Assembly (NCBI GenBank): GCA_012838555.1
Contig: DUOZ01000062.1
Coordinates: 1-34,118 of the forward strand
Source: a bacterium
GTDB lineage: Bacteria > Bacillota_I > Bacilli_A > RFN20 > DUOZ01
Direction of reading: 5' to 3'
DNA length: 34,118 bases
Part shown: positions 7,977-15,291 of the stretch, piece by piece
Layout: each line of letters opens with the position of its first letter
Numbering within the stretch: the first letter of the stretch is position 1
The notes under the pieces: model-generated
Database searches by the model: none
What the model saw: only the letters and a program-made list of their open reading frames with translations
Told to the model about the DNA's origin: nothing
Program-made: the position numbers and the translations under genes

Positions 7977-7996
7977 ATATTTAAAAATGTTATCAT
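7968..7996 (+). promoter_or_regulatory. Probable promoter of nadK
   Basis: TTGTTA (7968-7973), 17-base spacer with extended TG, TATCAT (7991-7996). It lies 24 bases before the chosen GTG start of nadK; an upstream in-frame ATG at 7987 lies inside the promoter, which argues against it as start. Confidence 0.6.
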
Positions 7997-8019
7997 TTTA
8001 CTTAAAGGGGGAAGTCTTA

Positions 8020-8811
8020 GTGTTTAAATTTTCAATAGTGGCAAAACCCGATCTAATTTCTAAGAAGTGTGAAGAGGAAGTTAAATCTACTTTGATCGCA
8101 AATAGTTGGATTTATGATGAAAACGATCCTTATTATGTCATTGTAATCGGTGGTGATGGGACAATTTTAAGAGCAATTCATCGCTATTTAGATAAAATTG
8201 AATCAATAAGGTTATTAGGGATTCATACTGGTACATTAGGTTTTTTCACTGAATATAATTGCGAAGATGTTAATGAAGCTTTAGAAACCTTAATTAATAA
8301 GAGATATATTTTAGAGTATCGTCGCATGCTTGAAGCAGATGTTTTGACTAAAGATGGTAAGCATATGTTTTATGCTATTAACGAAATGAGATTAGAAAAT
8401 ATTATGAGGACACAAGTTATTGAAGTTGCAATCGATGGTGAGCATTTAGAAACAATACGTGCTAATGGTGTATGTGTTTCAACACCATCAGGTTCTACTG
8501 CCTATAATAAATCGCTAGGTGGTGCAGTAATTTGTCCTGGTATTGAAGTAATGCAATTATGTGAAGTCGCTGGAATTCATCATAATCGCTATCATTCTCT
8601 TGGATCTCCTTTAATTGCATCTGACCAACAAACCTTTACTTTTACATCAAGTGATTTTAGAGATATTTCACTTGTGTTTGACCATGTGGTTGCTAATGTT
8701 GATGATGTAATTCAAGTAGATACTAGATTAAGCACAAGGAAAGTACCATTTTTAAGAAAAAAAGGTTTTTCCTTCGCTCAAAGATTAAGAAATTCATTTA
8801 TTAATGATTAA
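8020..8811 (+). CDS. nadK: NAD kinase
   Basis: ATP-dependent phosphorylation of NAD to NADP. 263 aa. The diagnostic GGDGT lies in VIGGDGTILRAIHRY near residue 45, followed by GIHTGTLGFF and the NAD-contact segment ANGVCVSTPSGSTAYN. The start is GTG at 8020: AAAGGGGG lies at a correct distance, and the resulting N-terminus (FKFSIVAKPD) aligns with Bacillus NadK. An ATG 33 bases upstream is in frame but lies in the promoter. The next gene follows after 18 bases, probably in the same transcript. Confidence 0.95.
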   Translation: MFKFSIVAKPDLISKKCEEEVKSTLIANSWIYDENDPYYVIVIGGDGTILRAIHRYLDKIESIRLLGIHTGTLGFFTEYNCEDVNEALETLINKRYILEYRRMLEADVLTKDGKHMFYAINEMRLENIMRTQVIEVAIDGEHLETIRANGVCVSTPSGSTAYNKSLGGAVICPGIEVMQLCEVAGIHHNRYHSLGSPLIASDQQTFTFTSSDFRDISLVFDHVVANVDDVIQVDTRLSTRKVPFLRKKGFSFAQRLRNSFIND

Positions 8812-8829
8812 ATTGAGAGGAGATTAATT

Positions 8830-9177
8830 ATGACTGCAAATATTTATATTATAATTGGTGTAGTGGTCTTATTTTTAGCTGCAATTGTTACAACTATAAT
8901 AGTCATTAGTGTTAGTTCTAATAAGAAAAAGAAAGGCATTAGTGAAGCTAATGTTGAAAATTTTATTGCTGCTGCAGGTGGTTTAAATAACATTCAAAAA
9001 GCAACATTTAATCATTCTCGATTACAACTTTTCGTTGATGACCCAAATTTAATTGACTCTGATGCATTTAAGAGTTTAGGCGCTACCGGTGTAGTTAAAT
9101 CAGGACAAAAAGTTACTATTATCGTCGGAAGATTAAGTCAAGATATCGCTATGTATATTAACAATAGGCTTAAGTAA
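8830..9177 (+). CDS. Membrane-anchored EIIB-like PTS domain without the phosphoacceptor Cys
   Basis: 115 aa: an N-terminal membrane helix (about residues 5-29), a basic stop-transfer KKKK, then a domain resembling glucose-type PTS EIIB. Family landmarks are AAAGGLNNI (49-55), SRLQLFVDD and GATGVVKSGQKVTIIVG. In true EIIB the segment after the NI turn is ACxTRLR with a phosphorylated Cys; here it is FNHSRLQ, with Asn61 at the Cys position. It therefore should not carry phosphate, and a structural or sensing role is more likely (inference). GAGAGGAG precedes the ATG, 18 bases after nadK, and a strong bidirectional terminator follows. Confidence 0.72.
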   Translation: MTANIYIIIGVVVLFLAAIVTTIIVISVSSNKKKKGISEANVENFIAAAGGLNNIQKATFNHSRLQLFVDDPNLIDSDAFKSLGATGVVKSGQKVTIIVGRLSQDIAMYINNRLK

Positions 9178-9227
9178 TCCCATCGCTTTAAAAATAACAA
9201 ATTTGACAATTTATAACTTAATATCAT

Positions 9228-9259
9228 AAAAAAATAGGTAATCAATACCTATTTTTTTT
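9228..9259. terminator. Bidirectional terminator
   Basis: Stem AAAAAAATAGGTA (9228-9240) and TACCTATTTTTTT (9246-9258) with a 5-base loop; T-run on either strand. It separates the nadK unit from the converging coat-like gene. Confidence 0.92.
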
Positions 9260-9285
9260 GAGGTGAAATTGATAATTTGATTTAA

Positions 9286-9678
9286 TTAACGATAGTAATA
9301 AGGATACCTTCTCCTTGGTCTAAAATAACCGTAATTATAATAACCATAATAATACGGTGAATAGAAAGGATAGGAATATGGATAATAATATGGATAATAA
9401 GGTCTTGCTAATGAAGCTCCTAATAGTCCACCGATTAGTAATGGAATAACTCTTTCTTCATTTTCTTTAGTTGTAGGTTGAGCGTAACTAAATCCACCTT
9501 GAGGTAAGGTTGGTTGATTAAACGGATACATAGGATATGGTTGTCCTATATTTTGAGTTGGGAATGGTTGAGTAGCAAATGAAGGTTGACAAGTGCCTCC
9601 TGAACAACCACAACTAGTTCCCATTGGCGGCTCCATTGTATAATCAAATGGATTTGAGTACATTAATTCTTCATTCAT
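9286..9678 (-). CDS. Tyr/Pro-rich small protein, probable spore-coat component
   Basis: 130 aa of low complexity. The N-terminal part has SCGCSGGTC and many Pro/Gln residues; a short hydrophobic stretch RVIPLLIGGLLGASLARP lies near residues 77-94; the last 40 residues are dominated by Tyr, Pro, Phe and Arg. I recognise no defined family. Tyr-rich, Cys-containing proteins of this style are common in spore coats, where they can be cross-linked; a candidate sigma-K type promoter upstream supports this. AAGGAGG precedes the chosen ATG at 9678; a GTG at 9696 lies within that ribosome site. Confidence is high that it is a gene, moderate for coat function. Confidence 0.6.
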   Translation of the reverse strand: MNEELMYSNPFDYTMEPPMGTSCGCSGGTCQPSFATQPFPTQNIGQPYPMYPFNQPTLPQGGFSYAQPTTKENEERVIPLLIGGLLGASLARPYYPYYYPYSYPFYSPYYYGYYNYGYFRPRRRYPYYYR

Positions 9679-9682
9679 GATA

Positions 9683-9721
9683 AAAGCCTCCTTCACATTT
9701 TATAGTATGCAAGGAGGCTTT
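9683..9721 (-). terminator. Hairpin after maf whose 3' arm carries the next gene's ribosome site
   Basis: Perfect 11-bp inverted repeat AAAGCCTCCTT (9683-9693) and AAGGAGGCTTT (9711-9721), 17-base loop. On the minus strand it lies 12 bases after the maf stop and ends in TTTTAT, as a weak terminator. Its 3' arm is the AAGGAGG of the coat-like gene, so read-through RNA would have that site sequestered. Confidence 0.7.
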
Positions 9722-9727
9722 AAGGGT
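9701..9727 (-). promoter_or_regulatory. Candidate sigma-K type promoter in the hairpin loop
   Basis: Minus strand: AACC with AC at 9726-9727, 16 bases, then CATACTATA (9701-9709). This matches the Bacillus sigma-K pattern AC-N16/17-CATAnnnTA. Transcription would start near 9694, leaving out the 5' arm of the hairpin. Confidence 0.5.
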
Positions 9728-9732
9728 TACAT

Positions 9733-10287
9733 TTAACTAATTTTTTTGAGAATTCGATTGATTCTTGAAATCGGAAGACCTACTACATTGTAAAAATCAC
9801 CATTGATTTTTTTAACTAATGAACTTCCTTTTCCTTGGATGCCATAAGCTCCAGCTTTATCCAAAGGTTCTTTTGAATTAATATATTCCCAGATTTCTTC
9901 ATCTCTAAGATCATGGAAGTAAACAGTAGTTTTTTCCACAAAGTTGTAAACTTTATTTTTCTTAATGATACATACACCTGTAGCAACATAATGTTTTTTA
10001 ACATCGCTTAAATACTTTAACATCTTGTATGCATCATTTTCATCTATAGGTTTATTTAAAACTTTATCATTTACATATACGATTGTATCTGCAGCTAAAA
10101 TAATATCATCAGGATAACTTTCTTTAACTGAATTAGCTTTACAATAAGCGAGTTTTTTAACTAATTCAAGCGGATCATTTTCTTTGATACTATTTTCATC
10201 AAAATAACTTGTTACAACTTTAAAATTATACCCATATAAAGCGAGTAATTCTCTTCTTCTTGGAGATTTTGAGGCTAATACTAACAT
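9733..10287 (-). CDS. maf: Maf-family nucleotide pyrophosphatase
   Basis: 184 aa. Maf proteins hydrolyse non-canonical or modified nucleoside triphosphates and have been linked to septum formation. The N-terminal LASKSPRRRELL is the family signature; ILAADTIVY contains the catalytic Asp, and AGAYGIQGKGS lies near residue 147, all as in Bacillus Maf. The ATG is separated from the RNase J stop by one base, so the two genes form an operon. Confidence 0.94.
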   Translation of the reverse strand: MLVLASKSPRRRELLALYGYNFKVVTSYFDENSIKENDPLELVKKLAYCKANSVKESYPDDIILAADTIVYVNDKVLNKPIDENDAYKMLKYLSDVKKHYVATGVCIIKKNKVYNFVEKTTVYFHDLRDEEIWEYINSKEPLDKAGAYGIQGKGSSLVKKINGDFYNVVGLPISRINRILKKIS

Positions 10288-10288
10288 A

Positions 10289-12043
10289 TTAAATACTACG
10301 CTTTCTTCCTCTTTTTACTGGTTTAATTGTTTCAAAGAAATCATTACTTAAAATTAGTGTATCATGGTGTTCGATTTTATTCATTAATACAGGTATAATC
10401 ATTGGATTTCTTCTCGATTTTTGATAAAAGAAATTACCGATAACATTTCTAATTGTATTTTTAATATCAGAGAATGTTACTTTATCTTTAAATAATTCTT
10501 TTAGAGCATTATCAATTAATGTTGTAGCCTGTAATAATAACTCATCATTTTCTTTAAAGTGCATAAATCCACGACTTACAATTGATGGTGAACAAAGTAA
10601 TTTATTGTTTCTTGAATCCATGCTGACTAAAACAGCGACAAGACCATCATTACCTAGATTTCTTCTATCTCTAATAACTGCAGTTGATAAACCACTTGAA
10701 TCATTACCATCGACATAAATATCATCTGTATCGATTCTCTTACCAGGTCTTACAACGCCATTATTTAATAATAAACTATCACCATTAGATAGAATAAAGA
10801 TGTTTTCTAATGGTACACCTACTTCATTAGCAATATCTGCATGAAGCTTTTGCATTCGATATTCACCATGAACTGGCATGAAATATTTCGGTTTTGCAAT
10901 TTTAATTAATAATTTTTGTTCATCTTGAGAAGCATGCCCTGTAGCATGGATATTACTTAATATTGAGTTAGTAATAACAACGGCTCCACTTCTAGTTAAC
11001 AAGTTAATAACTTTGTTAACACTTGTTGTATTTCCAGGGATTGGACTAGAAGAGAAGACAACGGTATCACCGGGCATAATTTTTAAATATCGGTGTTGGT
11101 CTTGAGCAATACGAGATAGTGCTGCAAGAGGTTCACCTTGTGAGCCAGTACATAAAATTAAAATTTCATCATTTCGAGCATATTTAATCGTTTCTGGTGT
11201 TAAGAAATAACTATCAGGGCAGACAATATAACCTGCTTCTCTACCCATTTGGACAGTTTTTTCCATTGAACGACCAACAACGACAATTTTACGTTTATAT
11301 AAAACAGCAGCTTCAATAATTTGCTGAATTCTATTAATGTTTGAAGCAAAAGTAGCAATTATTAGACGTCCTGGTGCATTTCTAAAAATCTCATTAATTG
11401 ATTTAATAACATTTTGCTCACTTTTCGAGTAACCTTCAACTTCTGCATTTGTTGAGTCACTTAAAAGTAAATCAATACCTTCTTCACCAAGTTTTGCTAA
11501 TTTATGAATATTGAAATCTGGACCAACAGGAGTTAAATCGATTTTAAAGTCCCCTGTGGTAACAACTCTTCCATTTGGTGTATCTACACAAATACCAAAA
11601 GCATCAGGTATTGAGTGAGTAACTCTAAAGAATTTAACACTTAAATCTTTAACCGTAATGACTTTATCTTCAGTTATTTCTTCAATAATTGTTTTGTCTT
11701 TTAAACGATGTTCTTCTAATTTTTTTCTAATTAAAGACGCAGCTAGTCTAGGAGCATAAATTTTAGGAACACGTATTTTCTGTAATAAGAAAGGAATTCC
11801 ACCAATATGGTCTTCATGACCATGGGTAATAAATAAAGCCTTGACTTTAAATTGATTCCTTACTAAATATGAATAATCAGGAATGACATAGTCAATGCCC
11901 GGTAAATCAGATTCAGGGAATTTAGCACCTGAATCAATAATAATTAAACTATCTTCGTATTCGATACAGTACATGTTCTTTCCAACTTCGCCTAGTCCAC
12001 CCAAAGCAAAAATTGCTGTGTCTGATCTCAAAGCATAATCCAT
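10289..12043 (-). CDS. rnjA: Ribonuclease J
   Basis: Metallo-beta-lactamase/beta-CASP nuclease with 5'-3' exonuclease and endonuclease activity in mRNA decay and rRNA maturation. 584 aa against 555 for Bacillus RNase J1. The N-terminal FALGGLGEVGKNMY, the zinc motif THGHEDHIGG near residue 75, GDFKIDLTPVG, the beta-CASP segment CTGSQGEPLAALSRIA, and PVHGEYRM are all present. The J1-like ending RRNPMIIPVLM is followed by about 30 extra residues closing in a basic KRGRKRS tail. Similarity along the chain favours J1 over J2, but this is a reading by eye. GGAGAG precedes the ATG; co-transcribed with maf. Confidence 0.93.
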   Translation of the reverse strand: MDYALRSDTAIFALGGLGEVGKNMYCIEYEDSLIIIDSGAKFPESDLPGIDYVIPDYSYLVRNQFKVKALFITHGHEDHIGGIPFLLQKIRVPKIYAPRLAASLIRKKLEEHRLKDKTIIEEITEDKVITVKDLSVKFFRVTHSIPDAFGICVDTPNGRVVTTGDFKIDLTPVGPDFNIHKLAKLGEEGIDLLLSDSTNAEVEGYSKSEQNVIKSINEIFRNAPGRLIIATFASNINRIQQIIEAAVLYKRKIVVVGRSMEKTVQMGREAGYIVCPDSYFLTPETIKYARNDEILILCTGSQGEPLAALSRIAQDQHRYLKIMPGDTVVFSSSPIPGNTTSVNKVINLLTRSGAVVITNSILSNIHATGHASQDEQKLLIKIAKPKYFMPVHGEYRMQKLHADIANEVGVPLENIFILSNGDSLLLNNGVVRPGKRIDTDDIYVDGNDSSGLSTAVIRDRRNLGNDGLVAVLVSMDSRNNKLLCSPSIVSRGFMHFKENDELLLQATTLIDNALKELFKDKVTFSDIKNTIRNVIGNFFYQKSRRNPMIIPVLMNKIEHHDTLILSNDFFETIKPVKRGRKRSI

Positions 12044-12124
12044 ATATATAATCTCTCCATCTCTTTATAAATTTTCTTAATAATTGTAATGATTATGAAA
12101 ACAAATAAAATTAAATCCACTTTT

Positions 12125-12152
12125 ATTATACCATAATCAATATGCATGTAAA
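12125..12152 (-). promoter_or_regulatory. Probable promoter of rnjA-maf
   Basis: TTTACA (12147-12152), 16-base spacer, TATAAT (12125-12130) on the minus strand, giving a leader of about 75 bases before the RNase J start. Confidence 0.65.
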
Positions 12153-12176
12153 CTAATATAATTAATCAAAATCTAA

Positions 12177-12746
12177 CTATATTGCTATTGCTCCATTTAC
12201 TTTTTTAAACGGATTATTTTCATCAATATAATCATAATATAGTATTCCCTGTAAATGATCTATTTCATGCTGAGCAACAATCGCTTCATACCCTCTAAAT
12301 TTAAAAATACGTTCTTGTTTAGTAAAATAATCATAGGCTTTAACACTTATATTAGCATAACGATAAACATAACCTACAATATCATCAGGAACGGATAAAC
12401 AACCTTCTCCGCCCTCAAGGTAAGCTTTTTTAATACTATGTGAAATAATTTTAGGATTTATTAAAGCATAACTAACTATTTTTGTTGTTCCATCATCTTG
12501 ATGATAAGGAAGCCTAATTGCAATCATTTTTTTTAAGATTCCCAGTTGAGGAGCAGCTAATCCTACACCAGGTCTTAAACCATATTTTTCACTTAATTCA
12601 TCATCTTGGGAAACTTCAAGGTGATGTAACATGTAAAGTAGAGTTTCTTCATCTTCTTTCGACAATGGTAAAGAAACATCAACAGATTTTTGTCTTAATA
12701 AAGGATCACTATCTGTTATTATTTCGCGCGGAAAAAATTCTGGCAT
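12177..12746 (-). CDS. def: Peptide deformylase
   Basis: Removes the formyl group from new N-terminal methionines, cytosolic metalloenzyme. 189 aa, in the range of type 2 Gram-positive deformylases. All three motifs are intact: GVGLAAPQ near residue 60, EGCLSVP near residue 113 (metal Cys) and QHEIDH near residue 158 (two metal His and catalytic Glu). GAGGTG lies just upstream of the ATG. Apparently transcribed alone from its own promoter. Confidence 0.96.
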   Translation of the reverse strand: MPEFFPREIITDSDPLLRQKSVDVSLPLSKEDEETLLYMLHHLEVSQDDELSEKYGLRPGVGLAAPQLGILKKMIAIRLPYHQDDGTTKIVSYALINPKIISHSIKKAYLEGGEGCLSVPDDIVGYVYRYANISVKAYDYFTKQERIFKFRGYEAIVAQHEIDHLQGILYYDYIDENNPFKKVNGAIAI

Positions 12747-12770
12747 TTAAAAACACCTCACGATATTAGT

Positions 12771-12798
12771 ATTATACATATTTTTCTTAAAAAAGCAA
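12771..12798 (-). promoter_or_regulatory. Probable promoter of def
   Basis: TTGCTT (12793-12798), 16-base spacer, TATAAT (12771-12776) on the minus strand, ending 25 bases before the start codon. Confidence 0.6.
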
Positions 12799-12930
12799 AT
12801 TTAATAATAAATTTAAAATATGTTGAAATTCATCAGTTTTAGTATACCAATTATATGGTCTTAACTGCAATAAATATACATCTTAATAAAAAAATTAAGT
12901 GATTTTTATTAGATAAACTTTTTTCTGCTC

Positions 12931-12960
12931 AACAAAAAAGGGATATATTTCAATCCCTTT
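12931..12960 (-). terminator. Terminator of the YjcZ-like gene
   Basis: Minus strand: AAAGGGAT/ATCCCTTT (12953-12960 and 12937-12944) with an 8-base loop, running into a TTTTTTGTT tail. It starts seven bases after the stop codon. Confidence 0.85.
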
Positions 12961-12966
12961 AATAGT

Positions 12967-13143
12967 CTATCTTAATCCGCCACAACCACAGAAGCAGCCA
13001 ATAATAACAAGTAGAATAAATAAAACTAGGATGAAACTAGCTACATAACCGAAGCCTCCAAAGCCACATCCACAGCCACCAAAACCTTGTCCAGGGAAAC
13101 CAGGTTGTGCGAAGCCACCGCCGACATTACCGTAATAGTACAT
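12967..13143 (-). CDS. YjcZ-family tiny sporulation membrane protein
   Basis: 58 residues: a Gly/Phe-rich N-terminal half (GFAQPGFPGQGFGG) with CGCGFGGFG, then one membrane helix whose core SFILVLFILLVIIG matches the C-terminal motif of the Bacillus YjcZ/tiny-TM family (typically GFALIVVLFILLIIVG). The end GCFCGCGG adds four glycines and three cysteines. Family members are linked to sporulation; the molecular role is unknown. AGGAGG precedes the ATG at 13143; a longer in-frame reading to 13185 would start before the ribosome site. It has its own terminator and a sigma-K-like upstream element. Confidence 0.78.
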   Translation of the reverse strand: MYYYGNVGGGFAQPGFPGQGFGGCGCGFGGFGYVASFILVLFILLVIIGCFCGCGGLR

Positions 13144-13163
13144 GAAGTGCACCTCCTCACATT

Positions 13164-13191
13164 TATAATATTCACTCATATCCATTTAGGT
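13164..13191 (-). promoter_or_regulatory. Sigma-K-like promoter candidate of the YjcZ-like gene
   Basis: Minus strand: AC (13190-13191), 17 bases, AATATTATA (13164-13172), one mismatch to CATAnnnTA. The position is 20 bases before the start codon. Confidence 0.4.
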
Positions 13192-13267
13192 CACTATCGC
13201 TAAATTCCCATAATTTCGACTAGGAGGAGAATATATAATCATGGTACTTACTTTAGGAGGAATAGTT

Positions 13268-14317
13268 ATGGAACGTAAGATTGCAGGCATAATTAATATG
13301 AATATATGGCTGACAATCTTTTTACTAATCAATAGTGCCTTAAAAACATCTTATTATTCTTATGATAATTTAATTGAAAGAATTATTTTGATTATCCTTT
13401 GTATTGTTGGAGGCATTATTATTCAAAAGAAAATAAGCAATATTTTTTATTTAAACGGATTTAAAAATATCTATCGCGCTACCATAATTATTTCCTTATG
13501 GTGGTTTATCCTATCACTTTTATTTCCTAATGTTGTCTATTATACTTCTTTATCGATACTATTTTGTTTACTATTTACCTTTTGTTTATATCAAGGTATT
13601 TTTTATCGAAAAATAGATAAAGAGAAATTTCCTTTCTTTTCGCTTTTACTTCCTTTAATAATTATTATTTTAACTTTCCTTTTATTGATTTATAGGAAGG
13701 ACTATTCACGTGCAATAGTGACCTTATTCTTTCTTGTATGTTTATATAATTCATTTAAACTTAAAAAGATCGTTATGTGGCGCAATATATTTATATTCGT
13801 CCTTTCTATTAGCGTGATAACTATCATGATATACGTTTATAATAATAGGCATTTATTAACGAACTTTGAACCTAACTACACATTAAATCCTTATTTTTCT
13901 TTGCTTGGAAATGGCTTAGGTAAATCATCAATCATTAATAACTCCAATTTTACATATAACGACATTAATATTGTTAGATTATTAATTGATGAAATAGGAA
14001 TTTTTGCTCTAATCTGTACAAACTTTACAGGAATTTATTTAATAATAACCTTACATCAACTAAATAAATTAATCATTAATTCCAAAGAATCACATCGGTT
14101 ATTATGTAAAGGCATCTTTTGGGCATTTACCTTAGAACTAATTATTTTCAATCTATCCGTTTTAGGAATCTTACCTTTTAGTGATGCTACTCATCCTTTA
14201 CTTGCATCGAACATAGATTATTTATGGTGGAACCTTGGTTTAGCTATGATTAGAGGTTTAGTTTTACGCACTGAAACACTGGGCCAAATGTCACAAACTA
14301 CCATTCAAGGCATATGA
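13268..14317 (+). CDS. Divergent SEDS-family (FtsW/RodA/SpoVE-like) membrane protein
   Basis: 349 aa with about ten hydrophobic segments. SEDS proteins are peptidoglycan glycosyltransferases. Traces of the family: KDYSRAIVTLFFLV (cf. QPDLGTALV), LLGNGLGKSS near residue 212 (cf. GxGLGxS), LIDEIGIFALI (cf. IGEELGFIGAL), and the C-terminal LPFSDATHPLLASN (cf. LPxTGxPLPFxSYGGS). The large extracellular loop before GNGLG is shortened, and the position of the catalytic Asp reads FEPNYTLNP with no Asp. It may thus be inactive or a partner protein (inference). In B. subtilis ftsW lies upstream of the ylb genes, as here. Start: the ATG at 13268 has AGGAGG at ideal spacing; an in-frame ATG at 13241 also has a ribosome site. 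Confidence 0.65.
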   Translation: MERKIAGIINMNIWLTIFLLINSALKTSYYSYDNLIERIILIILCIVGGIIIQKKISNIFYLNGFKNIYRATIIISLWWFILSLLFPNVVYYTSLSILFCLLFTFCLYQGIFYRKIDKEKFPFFSLLLPLIIIILTFLLLIYRKDYSRAIVTLFFLVCLYNSFKLKKIVMWRNIFIFVLSISVITIMIYVYNNRHLLTNFEPNYTLNPYFSLLGNGLGKSSIINNSNFTYNDINIVRLLIDEIGIFALICTNFTGIYLIITLHQLNKLIINSKESHRLLCKGIFWAFTLELIIFNLSVLGILPFSDATHPLLASNIDYLWWNLGLAMIRGLVLRTETLGQMSQTTIQGI

Positions 14318-14334
14318 TAATATGGTGATATTAG

Positions 14335-14715
14335 ATGAACAAACTCGATTCATTCAAGCGATTTGTTAAAACCAAACCACATCTTGCTTATAAAGTCCAT
14401 AGTGGACTTACAACCTGGCAAAAACTCTATGAAATATATGATGTTTATGGTCCTAACCATGATATCTTTGATGATGGAACAAAAAACTTAGAAAGAGAAG
14501 TTAGAAATGCAGAAGTTAATCTAAACACAAACGAAGAAGCAAATGCAGGAACATGGAGAGAAGGATTTACTAGTATCTTAAAAGCACTTCAAGATATTGA
14601 TATTGACAAATTATCTGATAATTTAAATTCCCTTAAAAATATATTTTCAATTTTTGAAAGACCAAGAACACCACCGGTAACTCCTAAGAGACCTTATCGG
14701 AGGTTTGAAGATTAA
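14335..14715 (+). CDS. ylbD: YlbD-like putative spore coat protein
   Basis: 126 aa. The N-terminal part (FKRFVKTKPHLAYKVHSG, then TWQKLYEIYDVYGPNHDIF) matches the YlbD coat family; the C-terminus is Pro/Arg-rich (RPRTPPVTPKRPYRR). In Bacillus it precedes ylbE and ylbF, the same order as here. The stop TAA shares one base with the ylbE ATG (TAATG at 14713-14717), so translation is coupled. Function is known only as a putative coat component. Confidence 0.8.
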   Translation: MNKLDSFKRFVKTKPHLAYKVHSGLTTWQKLYEIYDVYGPNHDIFDDGTKNLEREVRNAEVNLNTNEEANAGTWREGFTSILKALQDIDIDKLSDNLNSLKNIFSIFERPRTPPVTPKRPYRRFED

Positions 14716-14933
14716 TGCGAAGTGATGTAAATAACTATTTGGATCAAAATGCAGATTACTGGATGTTTTTAAGAGAATTTCCAATCTGGCATCGAATTCT
14801 TTCACGTTATCCTGAGAAAATTAATGATTTTATGGTAGAATATAAAGTGATTAGAAGAAAAAGGCTAATCGATAAAATTGAAGATGCAGCTTCGATGATT
14901 GAATTAATGCAAGGATTAATGGAGGAAGTTTAA
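14715..14933 (+). CDS. ylbE: YlbE-like protein
   Basis: 72 aa, short and charged, with FLREFPIWHRILSRYP near residues 18-33 aligning with the Bacillus YlbE segment FIREQPIWYRKLTRNP. Function unknown. Coupled at both ends by TAATG overlaps with ylbD and ylbF, which makes co-translation of the three very likely. Confidence 0.8.
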   Translation: MRSDVNNYLDQNADYWMFLREFPIWHRILSRYPEKINDFMVEYKVIRRKRLIDKIEDAASMIELMQGLMEEV

Positions 14934-15289
14934 TGAATTTACTTCTTATAACAGAATTATGTAATAAAATCAAAGAAACAGATTTATATCAAGATTTAAA
15001 AAAGGCTGAACAAGATTTAGAAAATGATATGAACTTATTTCCCTTATTTTCTAAATACCAAACTATTCAAAGTCAAATTGATGATGCTTTAAAGCAAAAC
15101 ATTGATACGACTAAACTAAAAAGAGAATTTATAGAAGTTAAAAAAGAACTAGAAAAAGATCCAATTGTAAAAAACTATTTAACTTGTTATAAGAATATGA
15201 ATAGTTTTTTAGATAAAATAACACATCTAATTTTTAAAGATGTAGTTGACTCAACTCTTATAAATAATCCATTTCAAAGGTGGAAATAA
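14933..15289 (+). CDS. ylbF: YlbF/RicF-family protein
   Basis: 118 aa, mostly helical and charged, with LFSKYQTIQSQIDDAL and KELEKDPIVKNYLTCYKNMN typical of the YlbF/YmcA family. In B. subtilis RicF acts with RicA and RicT to direct RNase Y processing and affects competence, sporulation and biofilm formation. Starts on a TAATG overlap with ylbE. Its stop lies just before the rsmD start. Confidence 0.85.
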   Translation: MNLLLITELCNKIKETDLYQDLKKAEQDLENDMNLFPLFSKYQTIQSQIDDALKQNIDTTKLKREFIEVKKELEKDPIVKNYLTCYKNMNSFLDKITHLIFKDVVDSTLINNPFQRWK

Positions 15290-15291
15290 TT

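Noticed and set aside
12963-13185. Longer YjcZ-like protein starting at 13185
   Set aside because: The AGGAGG site lies downstream of that start and serves the ATG at 13143; the extra residues are not family-like.
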